A stretch of 64,000 nucleotides of DNA, taken from JAOUEA01 sp963719165. GTDB taxonomy: Bacteria; Actinomycetota; UBA4738; HRBIN12. Shown here piece after piece: positions 25,766-34,733 of this stretch. A program made the position numbers and the translations under genes. The stretch's first letter is position 1; every line of letters starts with the position of its first letter. The notes beneath the pieces were generated by a model, which was not told the DNA's origin, ran no database searches, and worked only from the letters and a program-made list of their open reading frames with translations. Location of the stretch: NCBI GenBank assembly GCA_963719165.1, contig CAVRAV010000001.1:2356001-2420000 (forward strand). The letters run 5' to 3'.

Positions 25766-26678
25766 GATCGCGCCTCCTCGACACGAGCCTAGCCCGCGCG
25801 CGTCCGCGCGGGAAGCCGTCCCCCTCCTGCGATGGTTCGAAGACCACGATCCGCACTACCCATGGCGGCGGCACGAGTCCGACCCGTACGTGGTGCTCGT
25901 TTCCGAGGTGATGCTGCAGCAGACCCAGGCCTCGCGCGTCGTCGAGGCGTTCGCGCCGTTCTTGGCACGGTTCCCCACCGTGGAGGACCTAGCGATCGCA
26001 TCCCGGGCCGACGTCGTGCGAACGTGGGCCGGCCTGGGGTATCACCGACGCGCCGTGGCCCTGCACGAGACCGCTCGCTTGATCGTTCGCGAACACGGAG
26101 GCCGGGTGCCCTGCGATCTCGCGACCCTTCGATCGTTGCCGGGCATCGGCCCCTATACGGCGGCGGCCGTCGCTTCGATCGCGTTCGCCGTGCCCGTGGC
26201 CACCGTGGACACGAACGTCCGCAAGGTCATGGCTCGGATCGAGCACGGCGCGGAGCGCGACGAGATCAGCGCCGCCGAGGCGGCTGCCGCCGCCGACGCG
26301 TGGCTCGACCGGTCCCGGCCGGGCGACTGGAATCAGGCCGTCATGACCTTGGGACGCCAGGTGTGCCGCACGACCCCGCGGTGTGATGTCTGCCCGTTCG
26401 CTCCGGTGTGCCGGTTCCGCGCGAGCGGCCGCGTCGGTCGCCCCTCGGTGGGGCGCCAGCCGGCGTTCGAGGGATCGATGCGCCAGGTACGAGGCTCCGT
26501 GGTGGCCGCGCTGCGCGCTCACCGCTCCGTGTCGCTCGGGGCCCTCGTCGACCACGTGGGCCAGCCCCTCGAGCGGGTGGAGGCCGCCGTCGCCGGACTC
26601 GTGCGCGACGGGGTCGCGTCGGCCGGCCCCGCCGCCATGGCCGGCAGGAGCGCGGGTCGCGTACGCCTCGCCCATTGA
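25764..26678 (+). CDS. mutY: A/G-specific adenine glycosylase, short form
   Basis: 304 residues. The helix-hairpin-helix LPGIGPYTAAAVASIAF, the catalytic aspartate in VDTNVRKVMAR and the glutamate in SEVMLQQTQASR identify MutY, which removes adenine mispaired with 8-oxoguanine. The iron-sulfur ligands are spaced C-x5-C-x2-C-x5-C (CRTTPRCDVCPFAPVC), one residue shorter in the first loop than the common C-x6. The C-terminal NUDIX-like 8-oxoG recognition domain is missing and replaced by about 70 residues resembling a small winged helix. The start ATG 25764 overlaps the divergent CBS start; no strong RBS is seen. Confidence 0.85.
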   Translation: MIAPPRHEPSPRASAREAVPLLRWFEDHDPHYPWRRHESDPYVVLVSEVMLQQTQASRVVEAFAPFLARFPTVEDLAIASRADVVRTWAGLGYHRRAVALHETARLIVREHGGRVPCDLATLRSLPGIGPYTAAAVASIAFAVPVATVDTNVRKVMARIEHGAERDEISAAEAAAAADAWLDRSRPGDWNQAVMTLGRQVCRTTPRCDVCPFAPVCRFRASGRVGRPSVGRQPAFEGSMRQVRGSVVAALRAHRSVSLGALVDHVGQPLERVEAAVAGLVRDGVASAGPAAMAGRSAGRVRLAH

Positions 26679-26713
26679 CGTTCGTCGCGCCAGCCGATAG
26701 CGTTCCCTGGGAA

Positions 26714-26728
26714 TGAGAGCGAGTCTCA
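26714..26728. promoter_or_regulatory. Zur-box-like palindrome upstream of znuA
   Basis: TGAGA-GCGAG-TCTCA, a 15-bp dyad with the outer TGA/TCA arms of actinobacterial Zur boxes (TGA-N9-TCA pattern). It lies 30 bp before znuA and upstream of a GATATT -10-like element, where a zinc-loaded repressor would block transcription. The last gene of the operon encodes a Fur-family regulator, which fits autoregulation. Confidence 0.6.
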
Positions 26729-26758
26729 GTTTCAGATATTGACACGAGGAGCCACTCG

Positions 26759-27683
26759 ATGCCGGGCCGGGAACGTCACCGCAGCAGCGCCCTGCTCATC
26801 GTCGTCGCGATGATCGGCGCCCTGGCGGCCTCGTGCTCATCCGCCGCGGGCCGTTCGGCTTCGCCCTCCGGCGATCCGAAGGTCTCCGTCGTGACGGCGT
26901 TCTATCCGCTCCAGGAGGCGGCGCAGCGGGTGGGAGGGGATCGGGTGAGCGTCACCAACCTCACGCCGCCCGGAGCCGAGCCTCACGACCTCGAGCTCAC
27001 GCCGCAGGCGGTGGCGGCCATCCAAACGGCCGACGTCGTCCTGTATCTCGGCGAGGGATTCCAGCCGTCGGTCGCCGACGCCGTCGACGGGGCCGAGGGC
27101 GTCACGGTGGACCTGCTGGCAGGTCTCCCCACCGTGACACCGCCCTCGAGCACGGCCGAGCCGGGCCTCTCGGTCGATCCGCACGTGTGGCTCGATCCGA
27201 ACCTGTACCGGCGGATCGTCGACGGCGTGGAGCGGGCGCTCGTCCAGGCCGACCCCGCGGGGTCCGCGACCTACCGCGCGAACGCAGCGTCCTTCACGAA
27301 GGAACTCGAAACGCTCGCGAAGGAGTTCGAAGCCGGGCTCGCACACTGCGCACGCACCACCATCATCACGAACCACGCGGCCTTCGGATACCTCGCGGCC
27401 GCCTACGGATTGACCCAGGAGCCGATCAGTGGTCTCGCGCCCGATGCCGAGCCGAGCGCTCAGCGACTGGCGGCGCTGAAGGACCTCATCGAGCGCGAGG
27501 GAGCGACGACGGTGTTCACCGAGGACCTCGTCTCGCCCAAGGTCGCGGAGACACTCGCGACGGAGGCGGGGGTCACCACGGCGGTGCTCCACACGCTGGA
27601 GGGCCTCTCGCCCGAGGAACAGGCCGCCGGGGCCGACTACGGTTCCCAGATGCGCGAGAACCTCCAGCGGCTGCGGGTGGCCC

Positions 27684-27697
<14 letters not shown>
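26759..27697 (+). CDS. znuA: Zinc ABC transporter substrate-binding lipoprotein
   Basis: 312 residues of the cluster A-I metal-binding family. Lipobox LAASC gives C26. Metal ligands are the histidines in GAEPHDLELTP, SVDPHVWLDP and TNHAAFGYLA and the acid in VFTEDLVSPK. The His-rich loop of many ZnuA proteins is absent, so manganese cannot be excluded, but the linked Fur-family gene and operator favour zinc. GAGGAG lies upstream of ATG 26759. First gene of znuA-znuC-znuB-zur. Confidence 0.9.
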
Positions 27698-28480
<783 letters not shown>

Positions 28481-28484
<4 letters not shown>

Positions 28485-29350
28485 CGGCCGCCGCCTCCGC
28501 CTTGCCGCTTCCCTACCCCTTCGAGCTGCTGTTCATGCAGCGTGCCCTCCTTGCGGGGCTCGTCGTAGGGATCTTCGCACCCATGATCGGGACGTTCCTG
28601 GTGCAGAAGCGCATGTCGTTGATCGGCGACGGGATCGGTCACATCGCGTTCGCGGGGGTCGGCGCCGGCCTGCTGTACGTGGGCGTGGGCGCGGCCGTGT
28701 GGACGGCCCTCGCCTTCGCGGCGGTGGGGGCGTTGGGGATCGAATGGCTGCGCGCTCGGCGAAAGACCTCCGGCGACCTTGCCCTGGCGCTGTTCTTCTA
28801 CTCGGGGATCGCGTTGGGTGTCGTTCTCGTCAGCCGAGCGCAGGGCCTCGGCGCCAACATCCTGAGCTACCTGTTCGGGCAGCCGCTAACGGCGAGCGCC
28901 CAAGATGTGCGCGTGATCGTGGGACTGGGTGTCCTCATCGTCACCGCGATGCTCGGCCTGCGGCGCGTGCTGTTCGCCGTGGTCACAGACGAGGACTGGT
29001 CGCGCGTCTCGGGCCTGCCCGTCGGGCTCGTGAACAACCTGCTGGCCGTGCTCACCGCCTGCGCCGTCGTGGCCGCCATGAAGATCGTCGGGTTGCTCTT
29101 GGTGGCCGCGATGATGGTCCTCCCGGTCGCGAGCGCCCAGCTGGTGGCCCGCTCGTTCTGGGGCACGATGCGGCTCGCGGTCGCGGTGAGCGTGGCCTCC
29201 GTCGTCCTCGGTCTCGCCGCCTCGCGTGTGTGGAACCTGGCTCCGGGAGGCACGATCGTGCTGATCGCTGCTGGCGTGTTCGCGCTGACCGCCGCGGTCA
29301 CCCGAGGGACGGGGACGCGTCGCTCGGCGCGGGAGGACACGACCGTATGA
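28481..29350 (+). CDS. znuB: Zinc ABC transporter permease
   Basis: 289 residues, ABC-3 family, about eight TM segments. The motif VQKRMSLIGDGIGHIAFAG in the first cytoplasmic loop and MKIVGLLLVAAMMVLPVASA near the C terminus are typical. ATG 28481 overlaps the znuC stop (ATGA), which is why it is preferred over the upstream in-frame GTG at 28463. Confidence 0.9.
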
Positions 29351-29820
29351 TGCCCGTGATGGCCAGCGATCTACACGGGACCGTGGAGTCGCGCCTGCGC
29401 GCCGCCGGCCAGCGCTACACCGTGCAGCGACGGCGCCTGATCGACATCCTTGCCCGCGCGGGGAGCCCCGTCGCGTTGCCCGACATCTTGCGGGGACGTC
29501 GCGGCCTCGCCCAGAGCTCCGTCTACCGCAACCTCGCCGATCTGGAACAGGCTGGGGTCGTGCGCCGCGTGATGGTCGAGGACGAGCACGGGCGTTACGA
29601 ACTCACCGAAGACCTCACCGGTCATCACCACCATCTGATCTGCTCGAGCTGCGGTCGCGTTCAGGATCTCCCGATGCCGGTCGAGCTCGAACGCACCATG
29701 GATCGCACGCTCGACGGGCTCGCCCGCAGGGCGGGGTTCGCAGAGGTGAGCCATCGGCTCGATCTGATCGGGCTCTGCAGCGGATGCGCGGCGCGCGGCT
29801 CGGCTCCGACTACGGCGTGA
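29347..29820 (+). CDS. zur: Fur-family zinc-responsive repressor
   Basis: 157 residues. Winged helix with AAGQRYTVQRRRLIDILA and SSVYRNLADLEQAGVV; a metal-sensing segment HHHHLICSSCGRV and a second C-x2-C (LCSGCA) form the structural zinc site. The position as the last gene of the znu operon with a start overlapping znuB makes Zur the best assignment over Fur, PerR or Mur. Its 3' end overlaps the convergent TIGR03943 gene by 11 bp. Confidence 0.88.
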   Translation: MMPVMASDLHGTVESRLRAAGQRYTVQRRRLIDILARAGSPVALPDILRGRRGLAQSSVYRNLADLEQAGVVRRVMVEDEHGRYELTEDLTGHHHHLICSSCGRVQDLPMPVELERTMDRTLDGLARRAGFAEVSHRLDLIGLCSGCAARGSAPTTA

Positions 29821-30517
29821 GGTAGGGGTGCTCCGGCGGCGCGATCGGTGCCACGGCGCTCGCGTCGATGAGGATGTCTTCGCCCAGCGGATAGAGCTTC
29901 CCCGTCACGCTCACCCATTCGTTGTCCTGCAGCTGACCCGGCGGCGCGTCCACGACCGTGACCTGGGCGATGGTGGCATCCGCCACGCAGCACGTGATGA
30001 TGAACCGCGTGAGCTTGAACTCGCCGGGGCCCGCATCGGACTCGGTGGTCACGAGCCCCTCGAAGGTGACCTCATCGCCGGCACGCCGCTGCAACGCGGC
30101 CCGGCCCGCGGCGGAGCTCTGCGCGGCTGCGACGTCGATGAGACTGATCGCGCCGGAATCCATCGAGCCCTGCGACGCGCTCACGCCCGAGCCCACGAAA
30201 CCGCTCCTGCGCCCGGCCGCATACGTCCCCAGGGTCGCGGGGGGCATGGCGAGGAGGATCACGACCGGGAGCACGACCACGCCGAGGGCCCAACTCCCGC
30301 GCGGGTCGAGCCGCTCGGGTCGCACGCTGCGGGCCGAGGCCAGCCGCAAGACCGCCGCCATGGTTGCGAGGACGCCGCCCAGAGGAACGAGCCACGCCGT
30401 CCTGCTCGACAGGTAGAGACTCGTTCGGCCCGAGAACTGGATGAACCAGAACAAGGCGGCCCATGCGGCGAGCGTGAGTCCGGTCCACACGCGGGCGGGG
30501 CTCCACCGCGCGGTCAT
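29810..30517 (-). CDS. TIGR03943-family membrane protein (DUF318 permease partner)
   Basis: 235 residues: three to four N-terminal TM segments, then a soluble domain with TFEGLVTTESDAGPGEFKLT, RFIITCCVADATIAQVTV and NEWVSVTGKL, the features of the TIGR03943 putative permease subunit family. It is translationally coupled to the PF03773 permease gene (ATGA). Homologous pairs (YcgQ/YcgR in Bacillus subtilis) are often found near metal-homeostasis genes. The place beside zur points to zinc, but transport has not been shown for this type. Confidence 0.82.
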   Translation of the reverse strand: MTARWSPARVWTGLTLAAWAALFWFIQFSGRTSLYLSSRTAWLVPLGGVLATMAAVLRLASARSVRPERLDPRGSWALGVVVLPVVILLAMPPATLGTYAAGRRSGFVGSGVSASQGSMDSGAISLIDVAAAQSSAAGRAALQRRAGDEVTFEGLVTTESDAGPGEFKLTRFIITCCVADATIAQVTVVDAPPGQLQDNEWVSVTGKLYPLGEDILIDASAVAPIAPPEHPYLTP

Positions 30518-31533
30518 CCCCAGATCACCTGGATCCACATCGTGAACACCAGCGTGGTGGCGAAGATGGCGATCGTGGCGGTGCGCAAGAAGCCGCGCCG
30601 ATAGGTGCCGGCATACAGCGCCCCGAGCTTCATGTCGATCATGGGCCCGCTCACGAGGAACGCGAGCTGGGCGGCGGGGCCGAACGCCACGAAGGATGCC
30701 GCCACGAACGCGTCCGACTCGCTGCACAGCGACATCAGGAAGGCCAGGAGCATCATCGCGACCAGGCTGACGATGGGAAGCCCCGCCACGCGATCGACCA
30801 CGGATTGCGGAACGAACGTCTGAACGGCCGCCGCGATGAAGGCGCCGATCACCAGGAATCGGGCCATGAACACGACGTCGCCGCAAAGGTGTCCCGCGAA
30901 GCGTCGCCAGCGGGGCTCGGCTCCTTCGATCGTCTGCGCGGCGACGTTCTCCGCGGGGGTTCGCAGGAGCTCTCGACTGCCCTTGAGGGCCCCGATCACC
31001 CATCCCACCGTCATGGCCACGGCGAAGCCCAGCACGAACCTGCCGATCACCATCAACCAGAGCGTGTCGCGTCCGCGATAGGCGACGAACGTCGAGGCGA
31101 TCACCACTGGGTTCACGATCGGGGCCGCGAGCATGAACGTGATGGCGGCTCCCGGCGCCAGCCCCTTGGAAGCCAGGCGGCGCGCCACCGGCACGGAGCC
31201 GCATTCGCAGACCGGGAACGCCATCCCCGCGGCCGCGGCCGCCGGCAGTTGCAGCGCGCGGGGGAGACGACCCAGCCTCGCGAACGCGCTCGCGGGCACC
31301 ATGACCTCGATGGCCGCGGACACGGCCGCCCCGAGCAGGATGAACGGCATCGCCTCCACCAGCAGCGAGCCGAAGACGATGAGCAGGTTCTGGAGCCAGG
31401 CCATCCGCTCCGGGTCCAACACGCGGATCGTCACCCCCACGAGGAGGAGCGCGCCCACGACTGCCGGGCCGCCGCTGCGCGTAGTGGGAGCGCCGGACGG
31501 ACGGATCCGAGGCCGGGCGACGTCGATGGCCAT
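30514..31533 (-). CDS. PF03773 (DUF318/ArsP-like) permease
   Basis: 339 residues, about nine TM segments. The metal-related motif GMAFPVCECGSVPVARRL with its Cys-Glu-Cys and LMSLCSESDAFVAASF are characteristic. ATG 31533 shares ATGA with the upstream phosphatase-like gene; an in-frame TTG two codons earlier is less likely. It probably forms a two-component transporter with the TIGR03943 protein, for zinc or another thiophilic ion. ArsP itself exports organoarsenicals, but nothing here points to arsenic. Confidence 0.84.
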   Translation of the reverse strand: MAIDVARPRIRPSGAPTTRSGGPAVVGALLLVGVTIRVLDPERMAWLQNLLIVFGSLLVEAMPFILLGAAVSAAIEVMVPASAFARLGRLPRALQLPAAAAAGMAFPVCECGSVPVARRLASKGLAPGAAITFMLAAPIVNPVVIASTFVAYRGRDTLWLMVIGRFVLGFAVAMTVGWVIGALKGSRELLRTPAENVAAQTIEGAEPRWRRFAGHLCGDVVFMARFLVIGAFIAAAVQTFVPQSVVDRVAGLPIVSLVAMMLLAFLMSLCSESDAFVAASFVAFGPAAQLAFLVSGPMIDMKLGALYAGTYRRGFLRTATIAIFATTLVFTMWIQVIWG

Positions 31534-32879
31534 CAGCAATACCGGTCGAAGGCCACGGAGAACCCGGGGTAGGTGTCGGCGAACATTGGCGTCGCGCCAC
31601 GCCGGTCGGTCTGGGCCGCCATGGTCTGCACGACGGCGTCGGCGGACAGACCCGCGGCCGCGAGCGCGACCGGGTCGAGGAAGAACCCGCCGGCCCCTTC
31701 CCCGTCGATCACGCGCGCCCCCGAGGCCTGGTCCACGGCGTGGGCGATGATCGGCGCGGCGACCGCGCGTGCATCCCGTGCCCCGCCGGCCCCCAGGCTG
31801 CCGGTCGCGGTGACGACGACGACCGCCTCGGGGAACCGGCTTCGGACGTCGTCGACGATCGCCGCGGTCTGCTCGTCCAGCGTGCGGAGCGGGCCGCGCA
31901 GAACGATGCCCAGCACATCGGGGATGGGGTCGTTGCCGTAGCCCGAGTCCAGGAGCGCCGACGCCGCGCGCACGGGGTCGGCAGGCGCGACGACGACGTC
32001 ATCCCGGTCGGTCCCCAGGTACCAGCCGTCTCCGATCAAGCCCCTGTCCGTGGGATCGGTGGCGATGAGCCCCACGCGGGATCGCTCCCCGGCGCTTCGA
32101 TCGAGCTCGTCCGGGAGGGTGGTGATGACCGACTCCGGCGCGGCCGGCGACCAGGCGCGCGCCACCCCGCCGGCGTCCGAGCGCAACTCGGTCCCCGTGA
32201 TGCCGTGCTGTGAGGGCAGTCCCCCCGTACCGATCGTGGTCAGAACCGCGGCGGGATCGAGCGGCAGGGACCCCACCGCGGCGTCGAGTGTGCGGGCCCC
32301 TCCCCGCATCGCGACGCCCGTTTCTCTCGGCCACCTGCCACGCAGGTCGTCGGTCCCCACACCCTTCCACACGATCTCGACCGCGAGCGGGACGCTGCCC
32401 GGGGCGGACGGCCCGAGCCCCGGGATCGCGCGGCCCACGCGCACGTCGGGGTGCGGCGGAGCGTATCCGATCAGCGCGGCTACCGACGGCGCGACGTCCG
32501 CGAGCCCCACTCCCCGGGGCAGGGACATGTCCGGGACGCCGGGGCCGGCGAAGGCCAACGGCACCGCACCCGACCCGGGCGCGCCCGTCGACGGCCACCG
32601 CACCCGTTCGCCGGGCACCTTGCTGAGCACCGGCGCATCGCCGCTCGTCGCCATGACGTCGGGGGAACGGCCCGCGCGGAACCCCGCGGCGATGAGGGTA
32701 CGCAGGCTCGCCGGGAGCGGGCAGAACGGGATCGGGGCCACCGCGGCCGAGGCATCGTCACAGGATCTCCCGATACAGAATGCGCGCAGGATCAGGGCGG
32801 GCGCGCCGATCAAGGCCAGCACGACCAAGAGCGAGGCCAAGCGCCTTCCGGTCGTCAGGCCGGTGGTGGGGGAGGACAC
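31533..32879 (-). CDS. Degenerate, rearranged alkaline-phosphatase-superfamily protein
   Basis: 448 residues with one N-terminal TM (about 13-32). The first 110 residues after it look like the C-terminal part of an AlkP domain (FRAGRSPDVM, then GVGLADVAPSVAALIGYAPP). The rest restarts as an N-terminal AlkP half with the TIGTGGLPSQHGITGTEL block. Expected metal ligands are missing: the usual DG in the first strand reads VWKGVG, and the usual ADHG reads ATGSLG. It may be a pseudo-enzyme or a permuted fold. The GTG start sits 6 nt after a -10 box. It shares an operon with the DUF318 permease pair. Confidence 0.7.
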   Translation of the reverse strand: MSSPTTGLTTGRRLASLLVVLALIGAPALILRAFCIGRSCDDASAAVAPIPFCPLPASLRTLIAAGFRAGRSPDVMATSGDAPVLSKVPGERVRWPSTGAPGSGAVPLAFAGPGVPDMSLPRGVGLADVAPSVAALIGYAPPHPDVRVGRAIPGLGPSAPGSVPLAVEIVWKGVGTDDLRGRWPRETGVAMRGGARTLDAAVGSLPLDPAAVLTTIGTGGLPSQHGITGTELRSDAGGVARAWSPAAPESVITTLPDELDRSAGERSRVGLIATDPTDRGLIGDGWYLGTDRDDVVVAPADPVRAASALLDSGYGNDPIPDVLGIVLRGPLRTLDEQTAAIVDDVRSRFPEAVVVVTATGSLGAGGARDARAVAAPIIAHAVDQASGARVIDGEGAGGFFLDPVALAAAGLSADAVVQTMAAQTDRRGATPMFADTYPGFSVAFDRYC

Positions 32880-32885
32880 CCCGTC

Positions 32886-32891
32886 ACGCTA
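32886..32891 (-). promoter_or_regulatory. -10 box, leaderless start of the AlkP-like gene
   Basis: TAGCGT on the minus strand followed by exactly 6 nt and the GTG start at 32879; no ribosome binding site. It would drive the AlkP-like/DUF318/TIGR03943 operon. Confidence 0.5.
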
Positions 32892-32938
32892 CCGCTTGGG
32901 TTGTCGTCGCGCCCGGGTCCTGTTTCCCTAGTGCGGCC

Positions 32939-34621
32939 ATGAAGCCCGCCTTCCCCCGCCGTGTCCTGGTCCCGCTGCTGATCCTCGTGGTCCTCGGCGG
33001 CGCCCTCCTGGTGCGGCCGCAGAACGATGCCAGGGCCGGACCCTCCGATGCCGACCTCGTGCAGCTCGCCTGTTCGCTCCCCCACAAGTGGCTGCTGCGC
33101 ACCTGGCGCGGCTGGCGTCCCGACCGGGGCGCGGAACTGAGCTGGGTTCCGAAGGCGCCGAACTTCGTGGGCGCGGGGCTTCCTCACGTCGGCCCCTGGG
33201 ACTACGTCCAGGACGTTCCGATGCTCTGGTACGGGCCTGGGTACATCAAGGCGCAGCCGCCGATCGAGCGCCCCGTCACGCTCGCGGGCATCGCGCCGAC
33301 GCAAGGGCAGATCCTCGATTACCCGTTCAAGCCCGTCGACGGGCAACCGATGTCGGAGGCCATCATCCCCCGCGACGCGCGGCCCGACGCGGCCCCACCC
33401 AAGCTGCTCGTCACGCTCGTGTGGGATGCGGGCGGCATCAACACGCTGCAGGCCCATCCGACGGCGTGGCCGTACCTCAAGTCGTTGATCCCCAAGGGCA
33501 CGTACTTCGCGCACGCCACGGTCGGATCATCGCCGACGTCCACCGCGCAGGATCACGCCACCATCGGGACCGGGGCGTTCCCGGACCACAGCGGGCTCGT
33601 CGGGCACCACTTCCGGATCGACGGGAAGATGACGTCCCCCTGGAACAACGGTCCCTCGTTCTTCATCCTGCCGACGTTCGCGGATCTCTACGACCGGGCG
33701 ATGGGGAACAAACCGGTGGTGGGCGTCGTGGGAACGGTGGACATCCATTTCGGGATGCTCGGCCACGGCTCGTTCTTCGGCGGTGGCGATCGCGACATCG
33801 CCCTCACCCGCTCCGTCACCGGCGGGTCGACGCTCACCGACGAGGGGTTCGAGTGGAACCTGCCGGTTCGCGATGCTCCCTACTACAAGCTCCCCGGCTA
33901 CGCGAACGACGTGCCCGGTCTCCCCGCCGATGTCGCGAAGCTGGATCGGCAGGACGGCAAGCTGGATGGGAAGTGGCGGGGCAACGACATCGCCCAGTTG
34001 CTGAAGGGCTTCGACACGCCGGCACGAACGCCGTACCAGGAGCGCGTCGTGGAGACCGTGGTCAAGAACGAGGGATTCGGCAAGGACGCCACACCCGACC
34101 TGCTGTTCTTGAACTTCAAGGAGATCGACTACGTGAGCCACGTGTGGTCGATGAACTCACTCGAGATGAACGATGCCATCGTGGCCCAGGATCAGGCCCT
34201 GAAGCGGTTCGTGGCGTTCCTCAACCAGCAGGTCGGCAAGGGAAAGTGGGCCATGCTCCTCACGGCCGACCACGGGGCGATGCCCGACCCGGCCGTGTCG
34301 GGGGGGTTCCAGATCTCCACCGGCGACATCCAGAACCTGATCGAGCAGAACTTCGATCAGAACGGCCCTGACGTGCCGGTCGTCGATCTCGTGCAACCGA
34401 GCCAGGTGTTCCTGAACACCGATGAGCTCGCCGCGAACGGGCACACGGTGGCCGACGTGGCGCGCTACGTGATGACCTTGACACAGGCCCAGACCGCGGA
34501 CGGCGGGGTCGTGCCCAATCCGGGTCAGGACAACGACCCAGTGTTCCAGGCCGTGTTCCCCTCCGATCTCATGCTGGACCTCCCGTGTCTGCCCGAGGCG
34601 AAGACCGACCCGAAGTCCTGA
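32939..34621 (+). CDS. Alkaline-phosphatase-superfamily phosphodiesterase, membrane-anchored
   Basis: 560 residues. An N-terminal signal anchor (residues 8-24) precedes an extracellular type I phosphodiesterase/nucleotide pyrophosphatase-like domain: LVTLVWDAGGINT (first metal Asp), TSTAQDHATIGTGAFPDHSG (nucleophile region), FLNFKEIDYVSHVW and LLTADHGAMPDP (later metal ligands). It is divergent from the degenerate AlkP-like gene, with 59 bp between. Likely hydrolyses an extracellular phosphate or phosphonate ester; zinc dependence would link it to the neighbouring zinc genes. Confidence 0.82.
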   Translation: MKPAFPRRVLVPLLILVVLGGALLVRPQNDARAGPSDADLVQLACSLPHKWLLRTWRGWRPDRGAELSWVPKAPNFVGAGLPHVGPWDYVQDVPMLWYGPGYIKAQPPIERPVTLAGIAPTQGQILDYPFKPVDGQPMSEAIIPRDARPDAAPPKLLVTLVWDAGGINTLQAHPTAWPYLKSLIPKGTYFAHATVGSSPTSTAQDHATIGTGAFPDHSGLVGHHFRIDGKMTSPWNNGPSFFILPTFADLYDRAMGNKPVVGVVGTVDIHFGMLGHGSFFGGGDRDIALTRSVTGGSTLTDEGFEWNLPVRDAPYYKLPGYANDVPGLPADVAKLDRQDGKLDGKWRGNDIAQLLKGFDTPARTPYQERVVETVVKNEGFGKDATPDLLFLNFKEIDYVSHVWSMNSLEMNDAIVAQDQALKRFVAFLNQQVGKGKWAMLLTADHGAMPDPAVSGGFQISTGDIQNLIEQNFDQNGPDVPVVDLVQPSQVFLNTDELAANGHTVADVARYVMTLTQAQTADGGVVPNPGQDNDPVFQAVFPSDLMLDLPCLPEAKTDPKS

Positions 34622-34655
34622 TCGAGGCCTCCACGGGCAGCGCCGCGGCGTCGTC

Positions 34656-34661
34656 TATCCT
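34656..34661 (+). promoter_or_regulatory. -10 box for the large fusion gene
   Basis: TATCCT 73 nt before the ATG at 34734, leaving a leader that carries a GAGG ribosome binding site. No clear -35. Confidence 0.35.
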
Positions 34662-34733
34662 TTGCGGGTTCCCGGGCCGTTTGCCCGGAATCGATCCCGC
34701 CGCCGACCGCCCTTGACACGAGGAACGAGCCAC

